Shown in pieces: positions 1 to 11,928 of a DNA stretch of 64,000 nucleotides (position 1 is the stretch's first letter; each line of letters starts with the position of its first letter). The notes under the pieces were generated by a model, which saw nothing but the letters and a program-made list of their open reading frames with translations, did no database searches and was not told where the DNA came from. The translations under genes were made by a program, and so were the position numbers. This stretch comes from Mactromeris polynyma (lineage: Eukaryota; Mollusca; Bivalvia; Venerida; Mactridae). The stretch is taken from NCBI GenBank assembly GCA_032209605.1, contig JASFXZ010000003.1, positions 33,816,762-33,880,761 on the forward strand, given 5' to 3'.

Positions 1-2264
1 ACAAATGTATATTGATTTGTAATACAAGTCAGATATAAGTGATTCCGTCTCATGCGAGCAGTCAGCCAAAAATATTGTCTTCCGTCTTGTATATATTTGC
101 ATAAAAGAAGACAAAATCTTGGTGTCGTATGAGAATTCCCACCGTATTAAGTACAAGTAGTTGAATTGACACTGTGAAGTTTTGCTATATATTTCCTTAC
201 TGCAAGTACATTCCTCTTAATCCTTTTAAGGTCACGATCCCAAACGTTTGTTTCTGTTGCCAAAGCATATCAAGTATAATAAAGAGGCAACATATGAGGC
301 CTTTAATAATAGAACACTGAAAATTATTGCGTGGATCCACGCCATTTTAAGTCAATAGAGAACAATATTGTCAATGTTGAGGTCCGGAGTTCGATCTACG
401 AACGTGCTGCCTGTATTCTGTATTGTGATTCCGCTGGAAATAGAAAATGTTCATCATCTGAATGACGTTAGAAGCTGTCGGAACAAATCCTATCATTAAG
501 ACGACCCAGGAACACACGTTCTTGGTAAGATGATTGGCGCGCCACTGATTAAAAAACGGCCAAACGTCATTGTACGAGTGAACATATTGAATAATATATA
601 TTGCTGCAAGTTGTGCGTGTCACTGCATGAATGCAGACATTTCGTGTAGACAATTTTTGATGTATAATACTTATATTTAGTGACAGAACTCTGTATCAGA
701 ACGTTCAAGAGTTACAATTTCCCAACACGTAATTAGATGATTCGATATCGCTTCAATGTGTGAACATAGTTTTGGTACAAGTATTGACTGAACAGAAAGG
801 AGAAGCAATACAATGTTAAAATCTGGCTTGATATTTTGTTGCCAGATTTCCACAATGTCATATCTCTAATTTGGTCCATTTAGAGATTGTCTTTGTAATA
901 AGATTTTTAATTCACATAACCAGTCACCAACATATAAGAACTTTTCCGACCACACGTTCGCCAGGTGGAGTTTTTTTATTAATTTCTTTTCCGACAAGCT
1001 CTGTCATAGTGTATTTAATATTTCTTTGTGGACCATATGCAACCAATGTCAATCGCATTTCTACAAAACTTTAGGTCGTTAAAAGTTATGGATACTAAGT
1101 TATTGCAAAAAACCGCTACTGATGAACATGTGGAATAATGGCGATAAATTTAGAAACACTGTCTGAATCGAGATGTATTTTTACAATTGTCAGTAAATTA
1201 CTATACGCATATTTCCATCTGCTCGACTCAGACCAAGAGTGTTCGATTTTATCAATGCTTCATTTATATAAGCTTTACTCGTTTGATACTAAAACAATAA
1301 GTTATGTGATACGCTCACAGGGACTTTTATAACACGAACAAGGTGTCGAATCTGAATTCTATATATTTCCGAGGCTCGAAGTATTTTGTTGCACTAATCC
1401 TTCATGCAAACAATATTAATGACTCTACCAACATTAGTCTGGGGAAACTATATAGCTCTTCTCTGATAAAATCATAATTTGCAGTTCCTATATCTTTTGC
1501 GTATAATACAGCCAGTTGAAATGGATATATATACCAGAGGGAGTACTTTAGTTCTCCCAATACACGGCGTAGATTACACACGCACTTCAGTTACACAGTC
1601 AGCTGATTCGTCTTTCACACCGGTTCCATTTGATACGCAATTCGAAATCTCTATATACGTTTATTCCCAGTAATTCGTTTCCATTGAATAGTAAGCAACA
1701 TGGGAATCGTTTAATTGACTCGGTTGGACATTAAAACAGAGAGCTAATCATGTTGACAGAGTGTATTAATTTTTTTAAATGAATGCGTACACGATCGGTG
1801 TATAGTATCTATGTCTACAGATAATTCAATAGATCTCGCTCTGTTAGAAATTGTTAATATGATTTTTCGCAACTAAGTTAAATTGATATTACTTTATTCT
1901 TTGTATGTTTCGAACCTGGAGAGTCAGAAAGAAAAGTACAAATAAGGTCCCACGGAACAGGGATTTCCTACACCGATCGTTATGGTATGCATTAGTCACA
2001 AACATCACATGGCATTTGAGCCACTGTATCATAAAACGTGCATTCATCGGGCTACCAATATACGCGTAACTGTATGTTTAAATTTGTAATACAGTTTGCT
2101 TTATAAAACATAAATTAGCGTACCTAACGTGTGTCACTTTTAAGAAAAGTGAAACCTTTACAGGCAACACCCTTCAGGAAAGGTTCATTTGATAGAGTTG
2201 TTTCTCTGGAAGGTTTATTTAGATAGTAGAATCTTACAACATAAAAATGGCATTGCTGATCAGG
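1..2264. other. AT-rich single-copy-looking DNA, no gene seen
   Basis: I see no recognisable gene, tRNA or repeat here. Open frames are 70 codons or fewer, lie on both strands and have low-complexity, chance-like translations. The last 50 bases (about 2215-2264) lead into the 35 bp array. Confidence 0.6.
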
Positions 2265-3835
2265 AAGAGAGGCCCGCACTGGAGTGGTTGCACTGCAAGA
2301 AGAGAAGGCCGCACTGGTGTTGTTGTACTGCAAGAAGAGAGGCCCGCTCTGGTGATGTTGTACTGCAAGAAGAGAAGGCCGCACTGGAGATGTTGTACTG
2401 CAGGAAGAGAAGGCCGCACTATAAATGTTGTACAGCAGGAAGAGAAGGCCGCACTGGAGTGGTTGTACTGCAAGAAGAGAGGCCCGCTCTGGTGATGTTG
2501 TACTGCAGGAAGAGAAGGCCGCACTGGAGTGGTTGTACTGCAAGAAGAGAGGCCCGCTCTGGTGATGTTGTACTGCAGGAAGAGAAGGCCGCACTGGAGA
2601 TAATGTACTGCAGGAAGAGAAAGATCGCTCTAATGATATTGTACTGCAGGAAGAGAAGCCCGCACTGGAGATGTTGTACTGCAGGAAGAGAAGCCCGCAC
2701 TGGCGATGTTGTACTGCAGTAAGTGAAGCCCGCACTGGCGATGTTGTACTGCAGGAAGAGAAGCCCGCGCTGGCGATGTTGTACTGCAGGAAGAGAAGCC
2801 CGCACTGGCGATGTTGTACTGCAGGAAGAGAAGCCCGCACTGGAGATGTTGTACTACAGGAAGAGAAGCCCGCACTGGCGATGTTGTACTGCAGGAAGAG
2901 AAGGCCGCACTGGAGATGTTGTACTACAGGAAGGGAAGGCCGCACTTGGGATGTTGTACTGCCGGAAGAGAATGCCGAACTTGAGATGTTATACTGCAGA
3001 AAGAGAATGCCGCACTGGGGATGTTGTACTGCAAGAAGAGAAGACCGCTCTGGAGATGTTGTACTGCAAGAAGAGAAGACCGCTCTGACGATGTTGTACT
3101 GCAAGAAGAGAAGACCGCTCTGACGATGTTGTACTGCAAGAAGAGAAGACCGCCCTGACGATGTTGTACTGCAAGAAGAGAAGACCGCTCTGACGATGTT
3201 GTACTGCAAGAAGAGAAGACCGCTCTGACGATGTTGTACTGCAAGAAGAGAAGACCGCTCTGACGATGTTGTACTGAAGTAGAGAAGACCGCTCGGACGA
3301 TGTTGTACTGCAAGAAGAGAAGACCGCTCTTGAGATGTTGTACTGCAAGAAGAGAAGACCGCCCTGACGATGTTGTACTGCAAGAAGAGAAGACCGCTCT
3401 GACGATGTTGTACTGAAGTAGAGAAGACCGCTCGGACGATGTTGTACTGCAAGAAGAGAAGACCGCTCTTGAGATGTTGTACTGCAAGAAGAGAAGACCG
3501 CCCTGACGATGTTGTACTGCAAGAAGAGAAGACCGCTCTGACGATGTTGTACTGCAAGAGGTGAGGGTCGCCCTGGAGAGGTTGTACTGCAAGAAGAGAA
3601 GACCGCTCTGACGTTGTTGTACTGCAAGAGGTGAGGGTCGCTCTGGAGAGGTTGTACTGCAAGAAGAGAAGACCGCCCTGAAGATGTTGTACTGCAAGAG
3701 GTGAGGGTCGCTCTGGGGAGGTTGTACTGCCAGAAGACAGTGCCGCTCTGGAGATATGTACTGCATGGAGAGAGGGCCGCTCTAGAGAGATTGTACTACA
3801 TGAATTGAGGGTCGCTCTGGAGAGGTTGCATTTGC
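2265..3835. repeat. 35 bp minisatellite array, about 45 units
   Basis: Units of 35 bp share the core GATGTTGTACTGCAAGAAGA, followed by a variable part. Repeat spacing is directly readable, for example GTACTGCAAG at 3061 and 3096. Because 35 is not a multiple of 3, each frame cycles through all three phases and the translation repeats every 105 bp (35 residues). The bottom-strand unit has no stop codon, so a 582-codon frame (2124-3872, minus) exists by construction. On the top strand many right-hand units carry CTGACG, which supplies a TGA, so frames close there. Unit variants are regional: CCGCACTGG types on the left, CCGCTCTGACG types in the centre-right, and a GAGGTGAGGGTCGC type alternating with it after 3551. 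A 139 bp four-unit block near 3241-3379 is repeated directly after itself. Confidence 0.95.
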
Positions 3836-5163
3836 GATCTATTTCTACACCTATAATCGGAGTATTGACCAATGCGAAATCTACAGCTTCTATAGAATAA
3901 TATTTGTTATAAGTCTAGACACCATTGAGTTATGAAGATTTATTGTCATGTCTACAACATTATAAAATCTGAATATTTCTGCAAAAAGCCAGTCCTGATA
4001 TAAACATGCATGCAGAACATTACACTCATATTTCTATTATGGTTTCGAATGCAATTAAAGTTGCTGTCAGCACTTTCGCTTGGAGTCATTAATATCGTAG
4101 ATGTAACAGCAATTTTAGATATTTTTCTCCTGAGTAATGCTATCTAGCATTTATATTGCATGATTTCTTTCTTTACACTCTTTCTATGTTTATTGTGTCA
4201 GTTCATACATTGTATGTCATCAGTTCGTGTTATATCTAGCAATGTACCGCGTGATAAGAGGAAAAAAACATATTTATAACAATCCGGAGTATATACGTAC
4301 ATGTATATTATCTAGTTCGAAAATAAATACTTTCTGTCAACGAAATGTACAGATGTATCATTTCTTTTGTAGTTGAATATTGTGGAAAATATTGAATTCT
4401 GTTAAATTCATCTTTTGCATTTTATCAAAACCGGCTGTAGTGTGCACTTACCGCCATTAGGACGTTTTGGAAAATATACATGGAGCTATTTCAACTGGCA
4501 AATTCGCAAATCCCGTATTCGGTTCTGGCCTATTATTCTCCAGTGGCACATTAGGTACACGCGAGATAATTTTATATCATTTCACGTGCGCACGAAGTTC
4601 CTAGGCATTAACCTTACTCGTTAGAGGATTGAAACTACGTAACTTGATCAAAAGTACCCTGAGATACAGACTAAACTTACCTTAAATGTTATTTCCAAGG
4701 ACTGTTTTATCGACTGTAGCTTTTTTTGCAAATTTGGAAACAGGCCGCGCATCTGTGTAGCAATTAACAATATTCTCCCTCCAGACGAATGAAATTACAG
4801 TAAATGGCGATGAATTATTCCTGACATTTGCGCACGCAATGTGATAATTCTTTCGCATAATGCAGAGACAGATTTCGTCTCATAAAGCAGTCATAACATA
4901 ATTCAACCGTATGGAGGTTATTCCACATCGCCGGCAGGTTTCAGGAACATTGTGTAGGCTTACTGAAGCAGAATGTAGGTCCGTAATCATAACAGTTGTT
5001 AAGCATTCACCATTCACCACTCATACTTTGCTCTGTTGAGTCTTAGAACGGATATTTGACTTGACAAGTGAATTACATTGCCCACTGATTTCTGACCGCT
5101 GAGTATCATTTTGATGGCTAGTTAGTTTAATCGTGTTTGACGCATTTTTCTGCAATTTGTCCC
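3836..5163. other. AT-rich DNA, no gene seen
   Basis: Nothing recognisable. The longest open frame (4415-4624, plus, 69 codons) has no family resemblance and no supporting splice context. Confidence 0.55.
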
Positions 5164-5383
5164 TTATTTACGCGCGTTAATGTGACCAGTTTTCCGGAAT
5201 GAACGAACAACCAGTACTAATTTGCCCCATTGCAAGTAGCTAACAACTTCTCCACATGAATCAGAGGTGGAGGACAAATGACAGTACTCAAGTGTAGCGG
5301 AAAGACACGACCTGTTCAGTCCGGGAATCGAACCCTGAGCTCCCGGGTGACAGTCAAGAGTTCTGACCACAGAGCAAACCGTG
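5164..5383 (-). mobile_element. tRNA-derived SINE, bottom strand, 3' truncated
   Basis: Read on the bottom strand, 5383-5313 is tRNA-like: an A-box-like GCTCTGTGGTCAGA, an anticodon-loop-like CTGTCAC (GUC, Asp-like) and the B box GGTTCGATTCCCGG. It is followed by the body shared with the other SINEs in the window: a CTCCAC...TGTGGAGAAGTTGTTAGCTACTTG block, then GCAAATTAGTACTGG and CCGGAAAACTGG. The usual 3' end (AACTGAAATA, GGCGTTAAACC, CAAA tail) is missing, so this is a truncated copy. The head decays in the acceptor stem, so it is not a working tRNA gene. Confidence 0.85.
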
Positions 5384-5447
5384 TGGATATTGTGTTATAT
5401 CGCTTTCTTTGATATTTGAGCAATTCTGTGATAACAGTTTATGCTAC

Positions 5448-5995
5448 ATTTTATCAAAGCACTGAGTGGTGTGTGTCGAGAAGTGTGATAATGCTATGTG
5501 TTACATTCAATCAAAGCACTGAGTGGTGTATGCCGAGAGGAGTGATAATGTTATATGTTACATTCAATCAAAGCACTTAGTGGTGTGTGCCGAGAAGTGT
5601 GATAATGTTATATGTTACATTCAATCAAAGCACTGAGTGGTGTGTGCCGAGAAGTGTTATAATGTTATATGTTACATTCAATGAAGCACTGAGTGGTGTA
5701 TGCCGAGAAGTGTGATAATGTTATATGCTACATTTAATCAAAGCACTGAGTGGTGTGTGCCGAGAAGTGTTATATGCTACGTTCAATCAAAGCACTGAGT
5801 GATGTATGCCGAGAAGTGTGATAATGTTATATGTTACATTCAATCAAAGCACTGAGTGGTGTATGCCGAGAAGTGTGATAATGTTATATGCTACATTCAA
5901 TCAAAGCACTGAGTGGTGTGTGCCGAGAAGTGTGATAATGTTATATTCTACATTCAATCAAAGCACTGAGTGGTGTATGCCGAGAGGTGTTAATA
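5448..5995. repeat. 57 bp tandem array, about 10 units
   Basis: Units of 57 bp contain CAATCAAAGCACTGAGTGG, TGCCGAGAAGTGTGATAATG and TTATATGTTACATT. Unit starts (AATCAAAGCACT) fall near 5453, 5508, 5566, 5623, 5679, 5736, 5784, 5840, 5897 and 5954; the unit at about 5736-5783 is about 9 bp short. Since 57 is a multiple of 3 the translation repeats every 19 residues, which explains the 82-codon frame at 5806-6054. The array starts about 65 bp beyond the head of the SINE at 5164-5383. Confidence 0.93.
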
Positions 5996-8025
5996 ATTCC
6001 TGGCACTATTTATTTATGTATATATTTAGAACATACCATTTATTTTCGATGTAGAACTTTATGACAGTCACATTCAATACAATGGTTTCATTTAACTGAG
6101 TCTGTATCCCTATTTACATATGCTGTGTATAGCTTTGCTATGTCATGCCACCAACAACACATTTACGCAAACTTTGTTAAACGCAATAATTCATGTTTTA
6201 TAATTATGTTCAACAATACGTCTGTGTCTCTAATTCATATGTGATGCTTTTTTGAAAGCGTGTACGTGTAAGGTTGTGATATAACGTCTATATATGTATT
6301 GTGGATAAACAAAGGATAATATCTCAAACTATTATGAAAATATTCTTATATGATTTGTGAATAATTAAAATGTTTTGTCTGAAAATTCTGTGCGATGTTT
6401 TTTTCTCTTAAAGTAGCCTTGGTTCCAGTCCGCTGTTTACTTTCTTACTGCGTAAAGACATCTTCCATCATCAAAACTCAGACTGGGATAACCTGGTATA
6501 TATGAATATTTTAATACCGGACTGCTGGAACAATAATACATCAGCAACTGAATCCAGGTTAGTCTTATACACACAGTTATTCTTATTACCAAGATCTATA
6601 AACACTTAAGTCAAATCGATGTGTTAATCGATCAACGTACTTTACCACAATGTTGTTTTAAACTAAACTATTATTCAAAACTGAATCATCTGTTCGCACG
6701 CAAAAGTGTACTTTACCAGCGCATCTATTATACAAGGAAAACATTAACAAAGTGGAACCTGTCACGCTACCTTACATACAGGACAACCCTCTCAGAGCGG
6801 CTCTCTATTTTCCAATAACCTCATTCCACAACAGCTTTATCAGTTTTCCCTTAGGAAATATTTACAACCCATTTAACCTTTCTTAAGCAACAATCTCCCA
6901 ACAACAGCCGAACTTTGCATATTTAAAATGATTTGCGGGAGTTTTATTCAGATCTAAGATATTTACATATACAACAAAACAATGAAGGTTATATTGTACT
7001 ATCTCGAAGATATTTGACAATCAGAAAAGCACTGCGAAATAGCTGAAACTTAATCGATGCAAATATCTGTGATGTTTGATCATAGTGCTTCTTGATATAC
7101 GACAACGTAATGTATTTTTAAATCAACAATTTATACCAAAAATATGCTGAGCATTTTTTTCATTCTGGAAGAACACAGCATGCTCTCCAGCGTAATGTCC
7201 TTTTGAACATGCACATTGTGGCTGTTGTTAATAGGTTGTTGCTCAAGAGAGGTTAACTTTGGAGTACATTGTTGCAACCTGAAAATTGATAATGTTGTTG
7301 AAGAGAGTGTGTAGCCCAGGAAATGTTACACTGCAGTTCAAATGACATGTTTGGAGATATTAGATTACAAGAGGTTGACTAATTGTGTGTCTTGTATGAT
7401 GAGTTACAGGACAATGTTAAGACAGATTTGATGAGTATACTCGTCAAGACATTATATTGTCAGTTTTCTTCAATTTACAGCGTTAACCAGACTTATCCTG
7501 AGGTCCACAACACCGCGGTTCATAGTTAACAACAAATAGGAACTTTACATTAGCTACATATTAGATGGTGATTTGAATATTGAACGAAACAAAACTATTG
7601 GTAATTTAAAATATCGGGTTATTTTCTTCAATGATTATGTTTGGGTATTTCATATCAGATATATTACTCTCAGTCACGCAATATTGCTGGATTACGCTGA
7701 GATAATATAAGACAACTTCGAATTTAATACAGAAGTACTATTATTTGGTATTTTGAAACTGACTCAGCAAAATATCGAATTTACAAAGAATTGTTTATCG
7801 TTGAAATGACTGGTAAATGTGGGTTTTGCTGTCTCCATCATTGTGAAATAAGCGGGGAAATTTATATCTCTGGACGCTGATTTATCTTTATAGTGTGTCA
7901 GTTTTTGTGATTTGTATTTGTACGAAGAGCATTTCTAGCCTCTGGATGCGAAAAAGGTTGTAGACGTTGTTAGTTTTTAGTTAATTCTCTAATTTCAATC
8001 AGTCAGTTAGAAAATGATCTAAATT
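5996..8025. other. AT-rich DNA, no gene seen
   Basis: About 2 kb without recognisable genes or repeats. Only short frames (65 codons or fewer) are present and none has exon-like context. Confidence 0.55.
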
Positions 8026-8067
8026 TTATATATGTATATATAATATATATATATAGATATATATAGT
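8026..8067. repeat. TA-rich microsatellite
   Basis: An imperfect TA dinucleotide run (TATATATGTATATATAATAT, then TATATATATAGATATATATA). It is self-complementary and needs no further explanation. Confidence 0.85.
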
Positions 8068-9284
8068 AAATATGTTAGTACAACATAATGTAATAAAAAC
8101 CCACATAATGATTTTATTACTATAAAAGACAGCGCCGGCGTTCCATAGAGGTGCATAGACTATAATGCTATTTATCATAGATAACTCTTACAGCATCGTT
8201 GGTTTCCTTTGTCAGTACAACAACAAGCTTTCCTAGACAGATCTGTCTTGTAGTCCAAGTTGACCATCTTCCATGTACTGAGCCCATCGATAACATCGCA
8301 GTATTATCATCGCACCGCCATTGTACCAAGTCTTTATAAATCTCTGACATGGACACGTGCATTAATCAAGCCCTTTCTTCCATATTTTTTTCAGAATTCA
8401 TTGTGACATATAAAATGTGCACGATTGTGTTTACAGAGATGTTTTCAGAAATTTGTGATGGGACTAGGTTGAAATTTGATATCCATGATTACTAGTTTGA
8501 GTTGTCCATGCTCTAAGGTAATGCAGTTGCAACAAAAGTCTTTTTTGACACAATTTATTGAATGTTTCTTGTAGTCTACGGTTTATAATTGCCAAGAATT
8601 TCACTATTCCCTCTTGTAACCGTGTGCATGCTTCCAATATTGTTTGCGGTGTCCTTGAATCTGTTTTGTGATAGCTCTAATTTAATCATGGATTAATCGG
8701 GAAGCATCCATCGGTTCCACCGATATCTTGTAATATTTTGTAATGAAAATGTTAAAAAAACAATTCCGAAGGCCGATGGTTTGTGCACCTTTAAAAACTC
8801 ACTTCTTCTACAATGCGGGCACTATAATCAACTCGGTAAAGTGAATTTGTCAAATCTGCGTCAGTAATCGGCTTACAAATTATTTCACCAGAATGACAAA
8901 CATTCCGCTACGGGAATTAGCTGATAACGGTAAATTACTGTATTAAATTTACATACACGTATTGACGTTGAAACCTCAATAGAAATGGTGTTTACGCTTG
9001 AGAAAATACGGTTTGTTATTTGTAAATTTTCCCGACATGTTTTGTTCATGATTACAATATGCTAGTCCGGAGATATGCTTATTTTTAGTAAAGTATTTTT
9101 ACTGACAGTTCCAAGGCTGTAATTCGCTGTATGGTTATTATTTATTTTTGTGTTGTGAATGTATGTTATATTTGCCTTTCCCCTGTGTAATTCTTTCACT
9201 TTATATAGTGTTCAGGTTATTTTCTGCCCAGTTTCGGCCTATTGTTGCCAGCTGTCTTGACTTGTCCTGTGATCTTTTCCATCC
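8068..9284. other. AT-rich DNA, no gene seen
   Basis: No feature recognised. A 64-codon bottom-strand frame (8168-8362) has an unremarkable composition and no homologue I know. Confidence 0.55.
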
Positions 9285-9500
9285 CTTCACTGGTTGTCCT
9301 CTTCGATTATCCTAGTTATTCCTTATGGTCTGCCATGTCATTCATTGTGCCTCTGTTCCCTTACGTATGTACCCTTAATCCACATCAAGTGCCTTATGTG
9401 TTATGGATTGTTGTTTTCCCGGAGGTTTGTGTGGGGAGGCACTGTCTTATATATGTGGCGTTCCCTGTAGCAACTTATTCCTTCTCTTTTTCAGATTGTT
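9285..9500 (+). repeat. Dispersed repeat family R1, copy A (long)
   Basis: This segment matches 61510-61725 along its whole length. Shared blocks include TTGTCCTCTT, CTAGTTATTCCTT, GCCTCTGTTCCCT, GTGCCTTATG, TTATGGATTGTTGTTTTCCC, GTGTGGGGAGGCACTGTCTT and CCTGTAGCAAC. Shorter matches lie at 53856-53965 and 60425-60520. The 92-codon frame over it (9242-9520) is conserved in copy D only because the copies differ mainly by substitutions; I do not call it a gene. I see no terminal repeats or target duplication, so the class of element is unknown. Confidence 0.85.
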
Positions 9501-9602
9501 CTTCTCGGAATGGATATTAAATTGGAAAAAAGCTTTATATGTCTTTGACAACTGTATTAACCCAATTCGATAAAGCTTTCATTATCGATTTATCCATTAT
9601 AT

Positions 9603-9626
9603 TGGGTATTGGGAGGGGGGGGGGTT
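9603..9626 (+). other. G-rich run, possible G-quadruplex
   Basis: GGG-TATT-GGG-A is followed by a run of about ten G, enough for four G-tracts on the top strand. It is isolated in AT-rich DNA and no promoter or gene is evident beside it. Confidence 0.5.
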
Positions 9627-11520
9627 AAATCATGTGATATCATTTTAACTCGCTGTAAATACAACACCCCTATAATCGATATTTAGGTAAACACGATAAT
9701 GAAAGAAATAGCGAATTTGAATTGGAAATACAAGCAGCCATCAGACGAATGGAGACAACACATGGACACACATTAATGTTCCTATAGGAAACCATGTACC
9801 AGTATGTAAAACAAGCAAATACGTTACATTGACAAACACTTGATAACAGACACATGTAATGTTTGAAATTCTTATAACCCTAAAAGTATCGAAATCTAAC
9901 GTTAAATAACAAATCCGCACTTTGCCTGGTAAAACCCTGCTTGTAGATATCAATTTGGAACTATACAAATATTACTGGAAGATATTAGTATAGGAAATGA
10001 TTTACGATTGCTTTGTCTGCTATGAACAATAGTCCATGGACACGCAAGCTGGTGGTATATAATGTACCGCACTAGATCGGATAAAAGTACATTACATCTG
10101 TAGCGGCGATAATTAATCAAATACAATAGAGTCATAGTTGTTAACTACATGATTCTCTATAGATAACTGTCACTGCAAATTTGTTTGTTACCATAAATAA
10201 TGATTAATAAGTCTGGTTCTTCTGTTTATAACAAATCTTCTGTTCCTCCCTATCGGTCACAAACCACAGATATTGATCACTTGAGTTTGGTTTTGGTTTA
10301 GCAGACTTCCATGTTAGAATAACCCGAGAGAATCAAGCCAAGTTAAAATATATCAGTGTCTTAGTTTGATTGATATACGAGTTTTGTTTTGGTACAAGCA
10401 GCTCAAATAACATGAGATCTTCGAGACTGTTTGGCTTCAAACGCAGTTTCTCACATCTAATCAGTCGTAAATTTAGCAATGTGATAGTCTGGAGTTATGA
10501 TAGAACAATTCTGACCCAACCATGTTGATAAGCAAGGGAACCTTGTACATGTCAGCGGTTCCATTTAACCCTTGAATTGACCCTTTGACCCCTGTAATTT
10601 CAAAAATGCCACAAATCGAGCCGCAGGATTCTGGCCGAGGGGGCATTTTTCTCTAGATTATAGGTATTTAGGCTATAAAATGGTAAAATCTGGTCAAAAG
10701 TTATCAAAATGACCCTTGAGTTTCAGCACCTAGTGGAACCCCTGCATGTATATCCTTAAAACGTTTAAAATTATAAGAATTTCTGGACATCGGGTACGTT
10801 CTTTTGATTAGATTATGTCCTGAGTCATGTAAACATTCTGTATTCTAAGAATTTCTGGTACTTCTCAGAAATTTGACGAGAAATTTAATAATTCTCTTAA
10901 CTACTTTGGGCATTTATGTCCATGAGAATAACTTGGATCAACTTGACTCGCAGTCTCCAACAGCAACAGTCCTTTAACATAGAAAATTAGGTTCTCAAGG
11001 CGCCGCATCACTTTATAAGTGTCAGTTGTGCAGAAAAAAGCGGGCATAGAGTTAATAAACAAATATCTTGAATGCAAAACTCAAAGCCAAGATTGTGCAA
11101 GATATTGTTGTGAAGACAGGCGGGTTTAATTTAGAGGAATCGGAATGCACTCGGAGGTCAAATGCTGTACTGCACTGACAATATCAAATGTTCTGTGAGT
11201 TGAAGAGTGGTACTTCCTAAATTGATTTATTTCTTATTTTCTTCAACGGACAGTGTTTTTTCTCTGCTATTTGTATTACGCTTCATCAACTCATTCATTC
11301 TAAATGCAAGCATTATTGCAATGCCAAAACTACAACGCGTCTTGTTTGCTTTCAAACAAATATGTGTTCAACTCTATACCGGCAGAGAAATTACTGAAAT
11401 GTTCCGCTTGTTTTAAAATAACTTGTTTAACATCGACTAAGAGACAAGTTTATAATTATATTAATATTTCTTAATGACTACTACCCCGTACTTGCATCAT
11501 ATTCAGGCATTGTAAAGTTC
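9627..11520. other. AT-rich DNA, no gene seen
   Basis: No gene recognised. The part at about 10545-10745 is less AT-rich, with several ACCCTTGA/GACCCTTTGA motifs and a weak GGTTCCA inverted repeat at its ends (about 10556 and 10728). That is too little to call an element. Short overlapping bottom-strand frames at 9670-10135 look like chance. Confidence 0.5.
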
Positions 11521-11592
11521 GCTGTTAAACTTGGCAGGATTCGAACTTGGAACCTTCGGAACAGCAGTCAGACGCTTTAATCCCCTTCCAGT
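11521..11592 (-). mobile_element. tRNA-like SINE relic, bottom strand (weak)
   Basis: The bottom strand reads GACTGCTGTTCCGAAGG (GCU-like anticodon loop, Ser-like) followed by a B-box-like AAGTTCGAATCCTGCC. No SINE body is evident on the far side. It could be a decayed SINE head or a decayed tRNA pseudogene. Confidence 0.4.
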
Positions 11593-11684
11593 CCGCTTCG
11601 TCTAAAGATCACTGGGTAGCAATGGAAACACTAGATCGCTTTTCATGGAAATGAAACAACCAAAGGAATGACATACTCTTAGCA

Positions 11685-11928
11685 CGCCTGACTAGCTCAG
11701 TTGGTTGGGAGCCAGACTGTCACACGACAGATTCGGGTTCGATTCCCGGGTTGGGCATGCTAAGTTTCCTTCCGTATGATTGGCTACGGTCATGTCATGT
11801 GGAGAAGTTGTCAGTTTCTAGCGGACGAGCAAGTTGATAATTAATTTTTCCACGAAAACTGGAAAGATCAACTGGCCGCCGTATATGACTGAAAAACAGC
11901 GTAAAACCCGATTAAAAACAAGCAAAAG
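11685..11928 (+). mobile_element. tRNA-Asp-headed SINE, nearly full length
   Basis: Positions 11685-11757 form a tRNA-like head. The acceptor arms GCCTGAC and GTTGGGC pair at all seven positions when wobbles are allowed, the A box is TAGCTCAGTTGG, the anticodon loop is CTGTCAC (GUC) and the B box is GGTTCGATTCCCGG. The 3' anticodon strand is degenerate. The body follows: GTCATGTGGAGAAGTTGTCA, GAGCAAGTTGATAATTAAT, ACGAAAACTGGAAAG, CTGGCCGCCGTATATGACTG and AACAGCGTAAAACCCGATT, then an A-rich AAACAAGCAAAAG tail. It belongs to the same family as 41283-41561 but with another tRNA head. No clear target duplication is visible. Confidence 0.88.

Noticed and set aside
361..420. tRNA-like B box (GGAGTTCGATCTACG)
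   Set aside because: No A box at the right distance and no SINE body.
2265..3835. Resemblance to a CRISPR array (regular 35 bp units)
   Set aside because: Units are contiguous without unique spacers, and the context is eukaryotic.
2124..3872. 582-codon bottom-strand frame and its overlapping relatives on both strands
   Set aside because: Produced by the 35 bp array, whose bottom-strand unit has no stop codon in any phase; several overlapping frames are open at once.
10545..10745. A small inverted-repeat element with GGTTCCA ends
   Set aside because: Only about 7 bp match clearly; inward symmetry is poor.
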